DNA of 64,000 nt from Achromobacter pestifer (GCF_013267355.1 NZ_CP053985.1:2604001-2668000); one strand, 5' to 3'. Shown: positions 44,683-53,418, counted from the first letter of the stretch. Notes: generated from the letters alone by a model not told the origin. A program made the numbers and translations.

Positions 44683-44712
44683 AAACCGGCCCCACATGGG
44701 CCGGTTTTTTTT
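44683..44712 (+). terminator. Rho-independent terminator after yidC
   Basis: Arms AAACCGGCCC (44683-44692) and GGGCCGGTTT (44698-44707) around CACAT, then T to 44712. It lies 19 bases past the yidC stop and closes the rpmH-rnpA-yidD-yidC transcript. Confidence 0.92.
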
Positions 44713-44753
44713 CGCCTGAACGGTACGCATCATGCCGATCTGCGTCTTTTTCG

Positions 44754-44789
44754 ATAGTTATTATTTATCAAATTTGATAGCTCAATCAA
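44754..44789 (+). promoter_or_regulatory. OxyR-like binding region upstream of catalase
   Basis: A 14-base perfect palindrome, TATCAAA-TTTGATA (44766-44779), is preceded by ATAG-N7-TTAT (44754-44768), which fits the first half of the OxyR consensus ATAG-N7-CTAT including the internal T and A. The second half is weaker. The centre is about 54 bases before the predicted transcription start, right for an activator. OxyR control is inferred. Confidence 0.6.
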
Positions 44790-44790
44790 C

Positions 44791-44819
44791 TTCACACAGT
44801 AGGACAAGCCCCCTATGAT
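44791..44819 (+). promoter_or_regulatory. Sigma-70-like promoter of the catalase gene
   Basis: -35 TTCACA (44791-44796) and -10 TATGAT (44814-44819) with a 17-base spacer; start expected near 44826, about 97 bases before the ATG. The suboptimal -35 next to the palindrome suits an activator-dependent promoter. Confidence 0.65.
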
Positions 44820-44922
44820 GTGTCCGTGATAGCCCTCAGGCCGGCAATGCCGGGGGTTATCCCAGACACGGCGCGGGCCCGCAGCGGCTCCCGCATTCCA
44901 GGCATTTCATAAGGAGTGTGCT

Positions 44923-46371
44923 ATGACCGACAAGAAGACGCATCTGACCACCGCCGCAGGCGCGCCCGTGGCCGACAACAACAACACGCTGACCGCAGGC
45001 CCCCGCGGCCCGGCGCTGTTGGAAGACTTCTGGCTGATTGAAAAGCTCGCCCATTTCGACCGCGAACGCATCCCCGAACGCGTGGTGCACGCCAAGGGTT
45101 CGGGCGCCTACGGCACCTTCACCGTCACGCACGATATCTCGCGCTACACCCGCGCCAATATCTTTTCCCAAGTTGGCAAGCAGACCCCGCTGTTCCTGCG
45201 TTTCTCCACCGTGGCCGGCGAGCGCGGCGCGGCGGACGCCGAACGCGACGTGCGCGGCTTCGCCATCAAGTTCTATACCGAAGAAGGCAACTGGGATCTG
45301 GTGGGCAACAACACGCCGGTCTTCTTCATCCGCGATCCGCTGAAATTCCCCGACTTCATCCATACCCAGAAGCGCGACCCCAAGACCAACCTGCGCAACG
45401 CCACCGCCGCCTGGGACTTCTGGTCGCTCAACCCCGAATCGCTGCACCAGGTCACGACCCTGATGAGCGACCGCGGCATTCCCGCCAACCTGCGCCAGCA
45501 GCACGGCTTCGGTTCGCACACGTTCAGCTTCATCAACAAGGACGGCGAACGCTTCTACGTGAAGTTCCACTTCAAGTCGCAGCAGGGCATCGCCTGTATG
45601 ACCGACGAGCAAGCCGCCCAAGTGGTCGCCCATGACCGCGAAAGCTCGCAGCGCGACCTGTTCAACAACATCGAGCAGGGCAATTTCCCGAAGTGGACGC
45701 TGAAGGTGCAAATCATGCCCGAAGCCGAAGCCGCGACCTACCACATCAATCCCTTTGACCTCACCAAGGTCTGGCCGCACGGTGACTATCCGCTGATCGA
45801 AGTCGGCGTGCTGGAACTGAACAAGAACCCCGAGAATTACTTCGCCGAAGTGGAGCAAGCCGCCTTCACGCCCGCCAACGTGGTACCGGGCATCGGCTTT
45901 TCGGCGGACAAGATGCTGCAGGGCCGCCTGTTCTCCTATGGCGACACGCATCGCTACCGCCTGGGGATCAATCATCACCAGATCCCGGTGAACGCGCCGC
46001 GCTGCCCGTTCCATAGCTTCCACCGCGACGGCGCGGGCCGTGTCGACGGCAATGCCGGCGCCACGCTGAACTACGAGCCCAACAGCGCGGGCGAGTGGAA
46101 GGAAACCCCGTCGGCGGGCGAGCCGCCGCTGGCGCTGGACGGCCAGGCCGCGGCACGCTGGAATCATCGCGTGGACGATGACTATTACTCGCAGCCGGGC
46201 GCCTTGTTCCGCCTGATGACGCCCGCGCAGCAGGAGCAGCTGTTCGGCAACATCGGCCGCCACATGGCCGGCGTGCCGGAAGAGATCCAACGCCGCCAGC
46301 TGGAACACTTCCGCAAGGCGGATCCCGCCTACGCCGCCGGCGTGGCCAAGGCGCTGGGATTGAAGCTGTAA
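44923..46371 (+). CDS. katA: Monofunctional haem catalase
   Basis: 482-residue small-subunit (clade 3) catalase that converts hydrogen peroxide to water and oxygen. Distal His56 ([16 protein letters not shown]) and Asn129 ([11 protein letters not shown]) and the proximal haem ligand Tyr339 ([17 protein letters not shown]) are in place. Its length lacks the C-terminal flavodoxin-like domain of large catalases. There is no signal peptide, so it is cytoplasmic. AAGGAG precedes the ATG. It has its own promoter, an OxyR-like site and a terminator, so it is a self-contained oxidative-stress gene. Confidence 0.96.
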   Translation: MTDKKTHLTTAAGAPVADNNNTLTAGPRGPALLEDFWLIEKLAHFDRERIPERVVHAKGSGAYGTFTVTHDISRYTRANIFSQVGKQTPLFLRFSTVAGERGAADAERDVRGFAIKFYTEEGNWDLVGNNTPVFFIRDPLKFPDFIHTQKRDPKTNLRNATAAWDFWSLNPESLHQVTTLMSDRGIPANLRQQHGFGSHTFSFINKDGERFYVKFHFKSQQGIACMTDEQAAQVVAHDRESSQRDLFNNIEQGNFPKWTLKVQIMPEAEAATYHINPFDLTKVWPHGDYPLIEVGVLELNKNPENYFAEVEQAAFTPANVVPGIGFSADKMLQGRLFSYGDTHRYRLGINHHQIPVNAPRCPFHSFHRDGAGRVDGNAGATLNYEPNSAGEWKETPSAGEPPLALDGQAAARWNHRVDDDYYSQPGALFRLMTPAQQEQLFGNIGRHMAGVPEEIQRRQLEHFRKADPAYAAGVAKALGLKL

Positions 46372-46391
46372 AGCGCGACGCGCCCATGCGC

Positions 46392-46420
46392 AAGGCGGCC
46401 CGTCGGGGCCGCCTTTTTTT
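46392..46420 (+). terminator. Rho-independent terminator after catalase
   Basis: Arms AAGGCGGCCC (46392-46401) and GGGCCGCCTT (46406-46415) with loop GTCG, followed by T to 46420. It lies between katA and the convergent permease gene. Confidence 0.9.
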
Positions 46421-46452
46421 GTGGTCGCAACGCCGCTCTACGCGGTGGGCCG

Positions 46453-47331
46453 TCAGCGCTGCATGCCCCAGCGCCTGACGGTGAATCGCTCCACGGTGTC
46501 GAACACCAGGTTTTCCACAAGCAGGCCGATGATCACCACTGCCGCCAACCCCGCGAACACGCGGTCTGTGTATAACTCGTTGCGGTTCTGGAAGATGTAC
46601 CAGCCCAGGCCGCCCTTGCCGCTGGAAGCGCCGAACACCAGTTCCGCCGCGATCAGCGTACGCCAGGCAAACGCCCAGCCTATACGCAGCCCCGCCAAGA
46701 TGGCCGGCAAGGCAGCGGGCACCAGAATCTGCAGCACGTAGCGCAGGCCCGTCAGGCCGTAATTTCGGCCCGCCATGCGCAACGTCTCCGATACCCCGAG
46801 AAAGCCCGCATACGTGTTCAGCGCCAGCGCCCACAGCACCGAATGGATCAGCACGAACACCAGGCTGCCTTCGCCCAGGCCGAACCACAGCAGCGCCAGC
46901 GGCAACAACGCGATCGCAGGCAGGGGATTGAACATGGCGGTCAAGGTGGAAAGCAGATCGCGCCCGAAGCGCGTCGACACCGCCAGCGTGGTCAGCACAA
47001 AGGCCAGCGCCACGCCGGCCGCATAACCCTGCGCCAGCACGCGCAACGACTGTCCGGCGCGCGCCAGCAACTCGCCCCCGGCCATGCCCTGCACGAAGGC
47101 CACCGCCGTCTGCGACGCGCTGGGCAGCAGCAAGTCGTTATCGGTATAGCGCGCCGCCAGCTCCCAGATCGCGGCCAGCAGCGCCAGGATCGCCAGCTTG
47201 CGCAGGCTGGCGTGCTGCCACAGGCGTTCATGCCAGGGCAGGGGAGCTTCGGCCGCCTGGGGCGGCAGGGGCGGCAGCTCGTACTCCACCTCGGGTCGGA
47301 TGGGCACGAAGCCCGCATGGGCAGTCGTCAT
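46453..47331 (-). CDS. ABC transporter permease, taurine/alkanesulfonate/nitrate type
   Basis: 292-residue inner-membrane permease of the BPD_transp_1 fold (SsuC/TauC branch). A cytoplasmic Pro-rich N-terminus (residues 1-45) precedes six helices from LRKLAILALLAAIWELAARY. The EAA-like loop and the AFAWRTLIAAELVFGASSGKGGLGW segment are typical of sulfonate permeases. The start MTTAHAGFVPIRPE is chosen because it follows the ATPase gene after 13 bases; a longer frame is unrelated. Last gene of the operon TauD-like, binding protein, ATPase, permease. Confidence 0.85.
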   Translation of the reverse strand: MTTAHAGFVPIRPEVEYELPPLPPQAAEAPLPWHERLWQHASLRKLAILALLAAIWELAARYTDNDLLLPSASQTAVAFVQGMAGGELLARAGQSLRVLAQGYAAGVALAFVLTTLAVSTRFGRDLLSTLTAMFNPLPAIALLPLALLWFGLGEGSLVFVLIHSVLWALALNTYAGFLGVSETLRMAGRNYGLTGLRYVLQILVPAALPAILAGLRIGWAFAWRTLIAAELVFGASSGKGGLGWYIFQNRNELYTDRVFAGLAAVVIIGLLVENLVFDTVERFTVRRWGMQR

Positions 47332-47344
47332 GCGTGTGTGTCCT

Positions 47345-48190
47345 TCAGGCCGCAGCGCGTTCTGCGGCAAGTTCAGCCGGCTGTTCCGCGGGCGCCACGT
47401 CGAACAGCAGGTCATGAACGCGCCTGGCGGCCGACTGGAACGCCGCCGAGCCCTGGCTGTGCAGCCCGAAGGCATGGGCGTTCAGCTCCGCGCGCACGCG
47501 CCCCGGATGCGGTGACAGCAGCAGCACGCGGCTGCCCAGCACCAATGCCTCTTCGATCGAATGCGTGACGAACAGCAGCGTGAAGCGCACCTCTTCCCAT
47601 AACGCCAGCAGCTCTTCCTGCATGCGCCGCCGCGTCAACGCGTCCAGCGCTGCGAAGGGCTCGTCCATCAACAGCACGCGCGGCTGCATGGCCAAGGCGC
47701 GCGCGATGGCCACGCGCTGCTTCATGCCGCCAGACAGGGTGTGCGGATAGGCATCGGCAAACGCGGACAGCCCCACCTTGTCCAAATAGTGCATGGCGCG
47801 CTCATCGGCCTCGCGCCGGCTCAGCTTGCGCGAGGCCACCAGCGGAAACGCCACGTTCTGGCGCAGCGTTTTCCAAGGTGGCAACTGGTCGAATTCCTGG
47901 AACACCACGATGCGGTCAGGCCCGGGGCCGCGCACGGCTTTGCCATCGACGGCGATGCGGCCTTCGGTCGGTTCGATGAAACCCGCGATCGCCTTGAGCA
48001 GTGTGGACTTGCCGCAGCCCGATGCGCCCAGCAGGATGAAGCGCTCCGCGTCATGCACGTCAAAACTGACCTGATGCGTGGCGCGCACGCGCCGTTCGCG
48101 CGTCTTGTATTCGATAGACACCTTATCCACAGCCAGCAAAGGCGCGGCCTTTTCGGCGTTATCCACAGGGGTGGCGGCGCTCAATCCCAT
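47345..48190 (-). CDS. ABC transporter ATP-binding protein, taurine/sulfonate type
   Basis: 281-residue ATPase of the SsuB/TauB branch: Walker [20 protein letters not shown]-loop VVFQEFDQLPPWKTL, signature [17 protein letters not shown], Walker B VLLMDEPFAALDALTR and LLFVTHSIEEALVLGSRV. The SGGMKQR and FAALDALTR forms separate it from the polar amino-acid ATPases elsewhere in the window. The start MGLSAATPVDN lies two bases past the binding-protein stop. Two consensus DnaA boxes (48123, 48159) fall inside its first 25 codons. Confidence 0.87.
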   Translation of the reverse strand: MGLSAATPVDNAEKAAPLLAVDKVSIEYKTRERRVRATHQVSFDVHDAERFILLGASGCGKSTLLKAIAGFIEPTEGRIAVDGKAVRGPGPDRIVVFQEFDQLPPWKTLRQNVAFPLVASRKLSRREADERAMHYLDKVGLSAFADAYPHTLSGGMKQRVAIARALAMQPRVLLMDEPFAALDALTRRRMQEELLALWEEVRFTLLFVTHSIEEALVLGSRVLLLSPHPGRVRAELNAHAFGLHSQGSAAFQSAARRVHDLLFDVAPAEQPAELAAERAAA

Positions 48191-48191
48191 C

Positions 48192-49235
48192 TCAGCTGCC
48201 TTGCGCCGTGACGGGATCGTCGAAGAAGTAGTCGCGCCAGCTGGCCGGGGCATTCTTGATCGCGCCCACCTTGTGCATGAACTCGGCCAGCGCGTAGGTG
48301 TTCTGCGGTTCCAGCTTGAATTGCACGTCGGGGTTCTTGATCACCTTGATCAGGAAATCGCGGTCCAGCTTGGCGCCGGTCACGCGCAGATAGGTATCCG
48401 CGGCCTTTTCCGGATTGGCGGCGGCGAACTGCGCCGCTTCCTTCAGCGCCGCCTGGAACGCCTTGTAGGTCTTGGGATTTTCCTTGCGGAATTTCTCGGT
48501 GGCGAACAGCACCGTCGACGAACTGGGTCCGCCCAGCACGTCATAGGAATTGAGCACGATGCGCGCCTTGGGATTCTCGGCCAGTTCCTGCTCCTGGAAA
48601 GGCGGATTGCCGAAATGCCCCGTGATTTCCGTGCCGCCCGCGATGATGGCGGCGGCCGCGTCCGGATGCGGCAGGGCGACGGAAATCTTGTCCAGCTTGT
48701 TGAACTGCGCGTCGCCCCACAACTTGGCCGACGCCAGCTGCAACACGCGCGATTGCACCGACACGCCCACCGCCGGCACCGCGATGCGGTCCTTGTCGGT
48801 GAAATCGGCGATCGTCTTCACGTTGGGATTGTTGCTGACCAGGTAATAGGGAAAGTTGCCCAGCGAGGCCACGCCCTTCACGTTCTGCTTGCCGCGCGTG
48901 CGGTCCCAGATCGTCAGCAGCGGTCCCACGCCCGCCCCCGCGATATCCACAGCCCCGGACAGCAGCGCATCGTTCACGGCTGAGCCGCCCGACAGCTTGG
49001 CCCACTCGACCGAGATATCCACACCATCGGCCTTGCCGTGCTTTTCGATCAACTGCTGGTCACGCGCCACGTTCAGCAGCAGATAGACGATGCCGTATTG
49101 CTCGGCGATGCGGATGCGGCCCTCCGCCATGGCTGGCGTGGGCGCAGCCAGCGCCAGCACGGCAAGTATCAGCGCCAGGCCCGCGCCGGTGGCGGCCTGG
49201 ACCAAGCGATCACGTAGAGCTGAAGAAAAACCCAT
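48192..49235 (-). CDS. ABC transporter substrate-binding protein, taurine/sulfonate (NMT1-like) type
   Basis: 347-residue periplasmic receptor. Signal peptide MGFSSALRDRLVQAATGAGL, hydrophobic core and cleavage after PAMA near residue 37. The mature part (IRIAEQYGIVYLLLNVARDQQLIEKHG; SGGSAVNDALLSGAVDIAGAGVGPLLTIWDR in pieces) matches the SsuA/TauA/NMT1 fold. Start ATG at 49235; a consensus DnaA-box-like TTATCCACA sits ten bases before it. The ligand could be taurine, another sulfonate, or a different organic acid; the TauD-like dioxygenase upstream points to a sulfonate. Confidence 0.85.
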   Translation of the reverse strand: MGFSSALRDRLVQAATGAGLALILAVLALAAPTPAMAEGRIRIAEQYGIVYLLLNVARDQQLIEKHGKADGVDISVEWAKLSGGSAVNDALLSGAVDIAGAGVGPLLTIWDRTRGKQNVKGVASLGNFPYYLVSNNPNVKTIADFTDKDRIAVPAVGVSVQSRVLQLASAKLWGDAQFNKLDKISVALPHPDAAAAIIAGGTEITGHFGNPPFQEQELAENPKARIVLNSYDVLGGPSSSTVLFATEKFRKENPKTYKAFQAALKEAAQFAAANPEKAADTYLRVTGAKLDRDFLIKVIKNPDVQFKLEPQNTYALAEFMHKVGAIKNAPASWRDYFFDDPVTAQGS

Positions 49236-49285
49236 GGCGTACCCTGTGGATAAATGGTTTGCGCAGCATTGCATCGGACTGAAGA

Positions 49286-50191
49286 TCAGAACGGCACGTC
49301 GCCTTCGATCGTGGTGCGGTACAGCTTGCGGCGCAGATGGTCCGGCGTGCCGCCGGCCAGATGGATCAGGGAACGGTTGTCCCAGAACACCAGGTCATGC
49401 GGCTGCCATTGGTGGCGGTAAATGTGTTCGGGCCGGATGCTGTGGACAAACAGCTCGTCCAGGATCTGGCGGCTCTCGTCCTCGGGCAGGCCCTCGATGC
49501 GGGTAGTGAAGCCTTCGCTCACGAACAGCGCGCGGCGGCCCGTCTCCGGATGCGTGCGCACCACCGGGTGCACCACTTCCTGCACCTGGGCCACTTGTTG
49601 CGCGCTGAGATTGGGGCGCCATGCGCCTTCCTTCTGCAATTGGCCATACTTGGCCAGATAGGAATGCACGGCGCGCTTGCCTTCGATGGCGTCGCGCAAG
49701 GCGGCGGGCAGGGTGTCGTACGCCACATGCATGTCGGCGAACAGCGTGTCGCCCCCTTGCGCGGGCAGCTCCTGCGCGTGCAGCAGCGAACCCAGGCTGG
49801 GCAGTTCCTTGTACGAGATATCCGAATGCCAGTACTTGCCGGCGTCGCCCAGCCCTATCGGCTTGCCGTCTTCAACGATGTTGGAGACGATAAGGATCTC
49901 GGGATGCCCGGGCAGATGGAATTGATGCAGCACGTGGATCATCAGGCGGCCGAAGCGGCGGCTGAAATCGATGTGCTGCTGCGGCGTAATGCGCTGGTCG
50001 CGGAACACCAGCAGATGATGGTCCAGATGCGCGCGATGCACCTGGGTGAAATCGGCCGGAGCCAGCTCGCGCGACAGGTCGATGCCGACGATTTCGGCGC
50101 CGGTCACGGCCGCCAGCGGGCGGATCGTAAAGGCTTGCGCCGCGGGTTCGGCATACGCCTCGGACCGGCGCAGCGCGTTGCTCTGGGACAT
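49286..50191 (-). CDS. TauD/TfdA-family 2-oxoglutarate dioxygenase
   Basis: 301-residue Fe(II)/2-oxoglutarate oxygenase. The facial triad is visible as His122-x-Asp124 (KYWHSDISY) and His277 (SLIHLAGG), with the 2-oxoglutarate Arg in RRKLYRTT. TauD releases sulfite from taurine; TfdA cleaves 2,4-D; the branch cannot be fixed by sequence alone. It is the first gene of a tau-like operon, and its 50-base spacing to the binding-protein gene and a shared promoter support a sulfonate role. The start MSQSNALRRSEAY has AAGGAG upstream. Confidence 0.87.
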   Translation of the reverse strand: MSQSNALRRSEAYAEPAAQAFTIRPLAAVTGAEIVGIDLSRELAPADFTQVHRAHLDHHLLVFRDQRITPQQHIDFSRRFGRLMIHVLHQFHLPGHPEILIVSNIVEDGKPIGLGDAGKYWHSDISYKELPSLGSLLHAQELPAQGGDTLFADMHVAYDTLPAALRDAIEGKRAVHSYLAKYGQLQKEGAWRPNLSAQQVAQVQEVVHPVVRTHPETGRRALFVSEGFTTRIEGLPEDESRQILDELFVHSIRPEHIYRHQWQPHDLVFWDNRSLIHLAGGTPDHLRRKLYRTTIEGDVPF

Positions 50192-50242
50192 GGATCGCTC
50201 CTTGCGCGAATGCCGCCGGCCAAGCCGGCTCAGGAACGATCC

Positions 50243-50270
50243 ATTATGAAAACGCGCAACCCCTACGCAA
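50243..50270 (-). promoter_or_regulatory. Promoter of the TauD-like/ABC operon
   Basis: Minus strand -35 TTGCGT (50270-50265) and -10 CATAAT (50248-50243) with a 16-base spacer. A small palindrome CGAAT-T-ATTCG (50272-50282) touches the -35 and could be a regulator site. Confidence 0.55.
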
Positions 50271-50337
50271 ACGAATTATTCGGCCTTTGTTCAAGCCTGC
50301 GCGTCATATGGCGCGCCATCGCGTTGCGGCTATAAGC

Positions 50338-51012
50338 TTATTCGCGAGAGAGGAACTTGCCGCGCACGGAGCCGATGTGCTGCTCCATCTTGCGCACCGC
50401 GGCCCTTTTATCGCCGCGCTCGACCATGTTGTACAGGTCTTCCAGTTCGGCCACGTTGGGTTTTTCGGCCTTGCCCGCGGGCGGACGGAACCACAGGCGC
50501 ATGGAACGGTCCAGCAGGCTGCCGGCGAATTCCGCCAGGATGTCATTGCGCGCGGCTTCGTACAACGTCTGGTGGAACCTGCGATCGATCTCCATGCTGC
50601 CCAGGCGGTCCTGGCGCTCATGGCATTCCCAACCTGCCGCCACCAGCGCTTGCAAGCGTTCCAGCAGCGCCGGCGTGGCATTGTCCACAGCCAGGCCGGT
50701 CAGGTGCGGTTCGACCAGCAGGCGCGCGGAGATCAGCTCCAGGAAGCTGTCTATGGTTTCGGCTTTGACCAGGATGCCCTTGCGCGGCAGGATGTCCACC
50801 AGGCCCTCGCGGTCCAGCCGGTGTATGGCCAGATGGATGGGGCTGCGGCCCAGCGACAGCTGTTCGCTCAGTTGCGCGACATTGATCTGGTCCCCGGCGC
50901 GCAGCTCCTGCGTGAGGATCATGCGCTTGATCGCGATATACGCCTGTTCGCCGAGCGAAGCCGCCGGCGCGCTGTCTTCCTGCAATCGCTTGGGAGTAGG
51001 GGTTTTGGGCAT
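50338..51012 (-). CDS. GntR-family regulator, FCD domain (Bug/FAH/RidA operon)
   Basis: 224-residue regulator: winged helix about residues 20-85 (AYIAIKRMILTQELRAGDQINVAQL; LGRSPIHLAIHRLDREGLVDI) and FCD domain about 95-215 (MEIDRRFHQTLYEAARND). The start MPKTPTPKRLQED is used; an earlier Met adds 13 Arg-rich residues. It is the last gene of the operon RidA-like, FAH, Bug receptor, GntR, so it probably autoregulates the operon through the palindrome at 53390-53413. It is followed by the divergent-looking but same-strand TauD operon promoter. Confidence 0.85.
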   Translation of the reverse strand: MPKTPTPKRLQEDSAPAASLGEQAYIAIKRMILTQELRAGDQINVAQLSEQLSLGRSPIHLAIHRLDREGLVDILPRKGILVKAETIDSFLELISARLLVEPHLTGLAVDNATPALLERLQALVAAGWECHERQDRLGSMEIDRRFHQTLYEAARNDILAEFAGSLLDRSMRLWFRPPAGKAEKPNVAELEDLYNMVERGDKRAAVRKMEQHIGSVRGKFLSRE

Positions 51013-51095
51013 GCGGTGATGGTTGCTGACCACGCGCCGCAACCGGCGCATACCGCTGCGATTATAGCGACCGGTGCGGGCGGGCCAGCGTTTGC

Positions 51096-52052
51096 TCAGT
51101 CGAGTCGCACGTTGCCGTCCTTGATGGCCTGTCCGTATTTGGCGGACTCCGCCTTCATGAACGCCGTGAATGCGTCGGGCGTCGAGGCCGCCGCCACCAT
51201 GCCCTGCTGCGCCAGGATCTGGCGCACATCGGCATCCTGCAGCGCTTCCGAATACATCTGGTTCAAGCGCTGCACGCGGTCCGCGGGCACGCCGGTACGC
51301 GTCAGCAATCCCATCCAGGTTTGCGATTCGAAGCCCGGCAGGCCCGCCTCGGCAAAGGTCGGTACATCAGGCAGCGCGGGCGTGCGCACCTTTCCTGCCA
51401 CCGCCAATGCGCGCAGCTTGCCCGCCTGGACATGCGGCGCGACCACGCCCACATCGCCCAGGGTCGCATCCACTTCGCCGCTCAGCACGGCCATGGTGGC
51501 GGGCGCCGCGCCCTTGTACGGCACGTGCATCGTGCCCAGGCCTGCCTGCTTTTTCAGCATCTCGAAGCCCAAGTGGCCCGAAGAGCCGTTGCCGAACGAC
51601 GAGAAGGTCGCCTTGTCTCCCTGACTCTTGGCCCAGGCCAGGAACGCATTGAGATCGCCAGCCGGCACCTTGGGTCCGACCACCAGCACATGCGGGTTGG
51701 ACGCTAGCTGCGTGACGGGCTGGAAGTCCTTCACGCTGTCATAAGGCAGCTGGCTCAGCAGGTAAGGATTGATGACGAAGCTGGCCGCGATCAGCAGCAC
51801 GGTGTTGCCGTCCGCCGGCTTGCCCAGCAAGGCTTGCGCGCCGATCACGGTACTGCCGCCCGGACGGTTCTCGACGATGATGTTGGCGCCCGAGTTCTTC
51901 GCAATGGCCTTGCCCAGCGCCCGCGCCAGCGCATCCGAGGACCCGCCCGCGGTGTACGGCACGATCAGCGTCATGGGCTGCGACGGAAACGTGTCAGCGG
52001 CGGCGTTCACGCTGGCCAGCGCCAGCGCGGCGGCCAATACGGTTTTCTTCAT
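51096..52052 (-). CDS. Bug/TctC-family tripartite tricarboxylate receptor
   Basis: 318-residue periplasmic receptor of the Bug family, greatly expanded in Bordetella and Achromobacter. Signal peptide MKKTVLAAALALASVNAAA, then FPSQPMTLIVPYTAGGSSDALAR, NIIVENRPGGSTVIGAQALL and LGDVGVVAPHVQAGKLRALAVAG in family order. The start MKKTV is chosen over a Met eight residues earlier. No TctA/TctB permease genes are adjacent, which is usual for Bug proteins. The ligand may be the carboxylate later cleaved by the FAH-family enzyme encoded just upstream. Confidence 0.9.
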   Translation of the reverse strand: MKKTVLAAALALASVNAAADTFPSQPMTLIVPYTAGGSSDALARALGKAIAKNSGANIIVENRPGGSTVIGAQALLGKPADGNTVLLIAASFVINPYLLSQLPYDSVKDFQPVTQLASNPHVLVVGPKVPAGDLNAFLAWAKSQGDKATFSSFGNGSSGHLGFEMLKKQAGLGTMHVPYKGAAPATMAVLSGEVDATLGDVGVVAPHVQAGKLRALAVAGKVRTPALPDVPTFAEAGLPGFESQTWMGLLTRTGVPADRVQRLNQMYSEALQDADVRQILAQQGMVAAASTPDAFTAFMKAESAKYGQAIKDGNVRLD

Positions 52053-52097
52053 GATGTTTACCCCTTGATTTGTCATCGGTGCCGCACGCCAGGCGGC

Positions 52098-52949
52098 TTA
52101 TTCCGCGTAGCACAGGCCTGCACGCACAACGTTGCGCAATGCGCCTATGCCGTCCACCCAACATTCCACGACATCGCCGTCGACCAGGAACACGGGGGGC
52201 TGGCGGGCCGCGCCTATGCCCTCCGGCGTGCCGGTCAGGATGACGTCGCCGGGTAGCAAGGTCAGTCCCTGCGACAGCTCCGCGATCACGCGCGCCACGC
52301 TGAAGATCTGGTTGCGGGTGTGGCCCACCTGCATGCGCGCGCCATTGACGTCGCAACCCAGGGCGAGATTCTGCGGATCGCCGATTTCGTCCGCGGTGAC
52401 CAGCACCGGCCCCATCGGGCAGGTCGCATCCAGGCTCTTGCCCTTGAACCATTGCGCGCCATGCGCGCGTTGCAGATCGCGCGCGCTGAGGTCATTGGCG
52501 ATCGTGTAGCCGAACACGTGGCCTAGGGCATCGGCTTCGGCGATATCGCGTCCCTCCGTGCCGATCACCACGGCCAGCTCGACCTCCCAGTCCAGCTTGG
52601 CCGTATAGGCTTCATGCAGGGGCACGCTGTCATGCGGACCCGCAACCGTGGTGGGCAGTTTGCTGAAGAAGGTGGGGCGATCCGGCAGCTCGACCTCCTG
52701 CCCTTCGCGCTTGCCTTTGCTTTCGTCGTAGTGCTTCAGGTAGTTCCAGCCCACGCAGAACACATTGCGCTGCGGCACGATGGGGGCGAGCAGGCGCACC
52801 GAATCCAGCGGCACGGCCGCGCCGCTGGCCTGCGCGACATTGCTCAGCAGCGCCTGTACGTCAGCCACGCCCTGAAAGGGCGTGATGGTCTGGCCGTCCA
52901 GCCGGCCCAATACCGGGCCGGATTCGCTGGCATAGCGAACGATTTTCAT
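52098..52949 (-). CDS. Fumarylacetoacetate hydrolase family protein
   Basis: 283-residue enzyme of the FAH superfamily, which cleaves or hydrates 2-oxoacid and beta-diketone substrates (fumarylpyruvate hydrolase, 2-keto-4-pentenoate hydratase, lactone hydrolases). The metal-site acids are in LDWEVELAVVIGTEG and YTIANDLSARDLQ, with TGTPEGIGAA near the C-terminus. Start MKIVRYASESGPVLG; four codons are added by an upstream Met. It is five bases from the RidA-like gene and 45 bases from the Bug gene, within one operon. Exact substrate unknown. Confidence 0.87.
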   Translation of the reverse strand: MKIVRYASESGPVLGRLDGQTITPFQGVADVQALLSNVAQASGAAVPLDSVRLLAPIVPQRNVFCVGWNYLKHYDESKGKREGQEVELPDRPTFFSKLPTTVAGPHDSVPLHEAYTAKLDWEVELAVVIGTEGRDIAEADALGHVFGYTIANDLSARDLQRAHGAQWFKGKSLDATCPMGPVLVTADEIGDPQNLALGCDVNGARMQVGHTRNQIFSVARVIAELSQGLTLLPGDVILTGTPEGIGAARQPPVFLVDGDVVECWVDGIGALRNVVRAGLCYAE

Positions 52950-52953
52950 GGTG

Positions 52954-53349
52954 TCAGTCCGCAAGACGGGCCTGGCCCTGGATTTCCACCAGGATCTCGG
53001 GCTTGGCCAAGGCGGATACCTGCACCAGCGCGCAGGCGGGAAAATCGCCGCTGAAGAATTCGCGGCGCGCCTTCCACACCTGCTGGTTGTCCCCCATATT
53101 GGTCAGGAAGATCGTCATGGTGACCATGTCGTCGATCTGGCCGCCTGCGGCTTCCAGCAGATGCTTCATCTTCGCAAAAATGACCTGTGCCTGTTCATAG
53201 GCATTGGCGCCCTGGATGGTGCTGCCGTCGTTGGCGCGGGCGGTCAGCCCAGACAGATAAACCGAATCTTTCACGCGCAGGCAGTTGGACCACAGGCCGG
53301 GCTCGGCTTCGGCGACGTGGGGGCTGGTGATGCGAACTTTCTGGACCAT
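52954..53349 (-). CDS. RidA-fold protein lacking the catalytic arginine
   Basis: 131-residue YjgF/RidA-fold protein. The place of the active-site Arg (PxRxxV) reads FPACALVQV, with Cys106 where imine deaminases have Arg, so it is probably not an imine deaminase. NCLRVKDSVYLSGLTARAND and the C-terminal EILVEIQG keep the trimeric fold. Members without Arg act in degradative pathways such as aminoacrylate or aromatic routes. First gene of the operon RidA-like, FAH, Bug, GntR, 40 bases behind a palindromic operator. Confidence 0.82.
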   Translation of the reverse strand: MVQKVRITSPHVAEAEPGLWSNCLRVKDSVYLSGLTARANDGSTIQGANAYEQAQVIFAKMKHLLEAAGGQIDDMVTMTIFLTNMGDNQQVWKARREFFSGDFPACALVQVSALAKPEILVEIQGQARLAD

Positions 53350-53389
53350 GGGATTTCCTGTTGAGGTAAGGGCGGAACTGCCATTTAAA

Positions 53390-53418
53390 ATAACAGTGAT
53401 ATTTCACAGTTATATCAA
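53390..53418 (-). promoter_or_regulatory. Promoter with overlapping 24-base palindrome (likely GntR operator)
   Basis: Minus strand -35 TTGATA (53418-53413) and -10 TGTTAT (53395-53390) are 17 bases apart. A near-perfect inverted repeat with arms ATAACAGTGATA and TTTCACAGTTAT (53390-53413; 20 of 24 positions symmetric) fills the spacer and the -10. A bound repressor would exclude polymerase. The FCD-GntR encoded at the end of this operon is the obvious candidate. Confidence 0.7.

Noticed and set aside
50272..50282. CGAAT-T-ATTCG as a firm operator of the tau-like operon
   Set aside because: Arms of five bases are too short to claim; it is mentioned only with the promoter.
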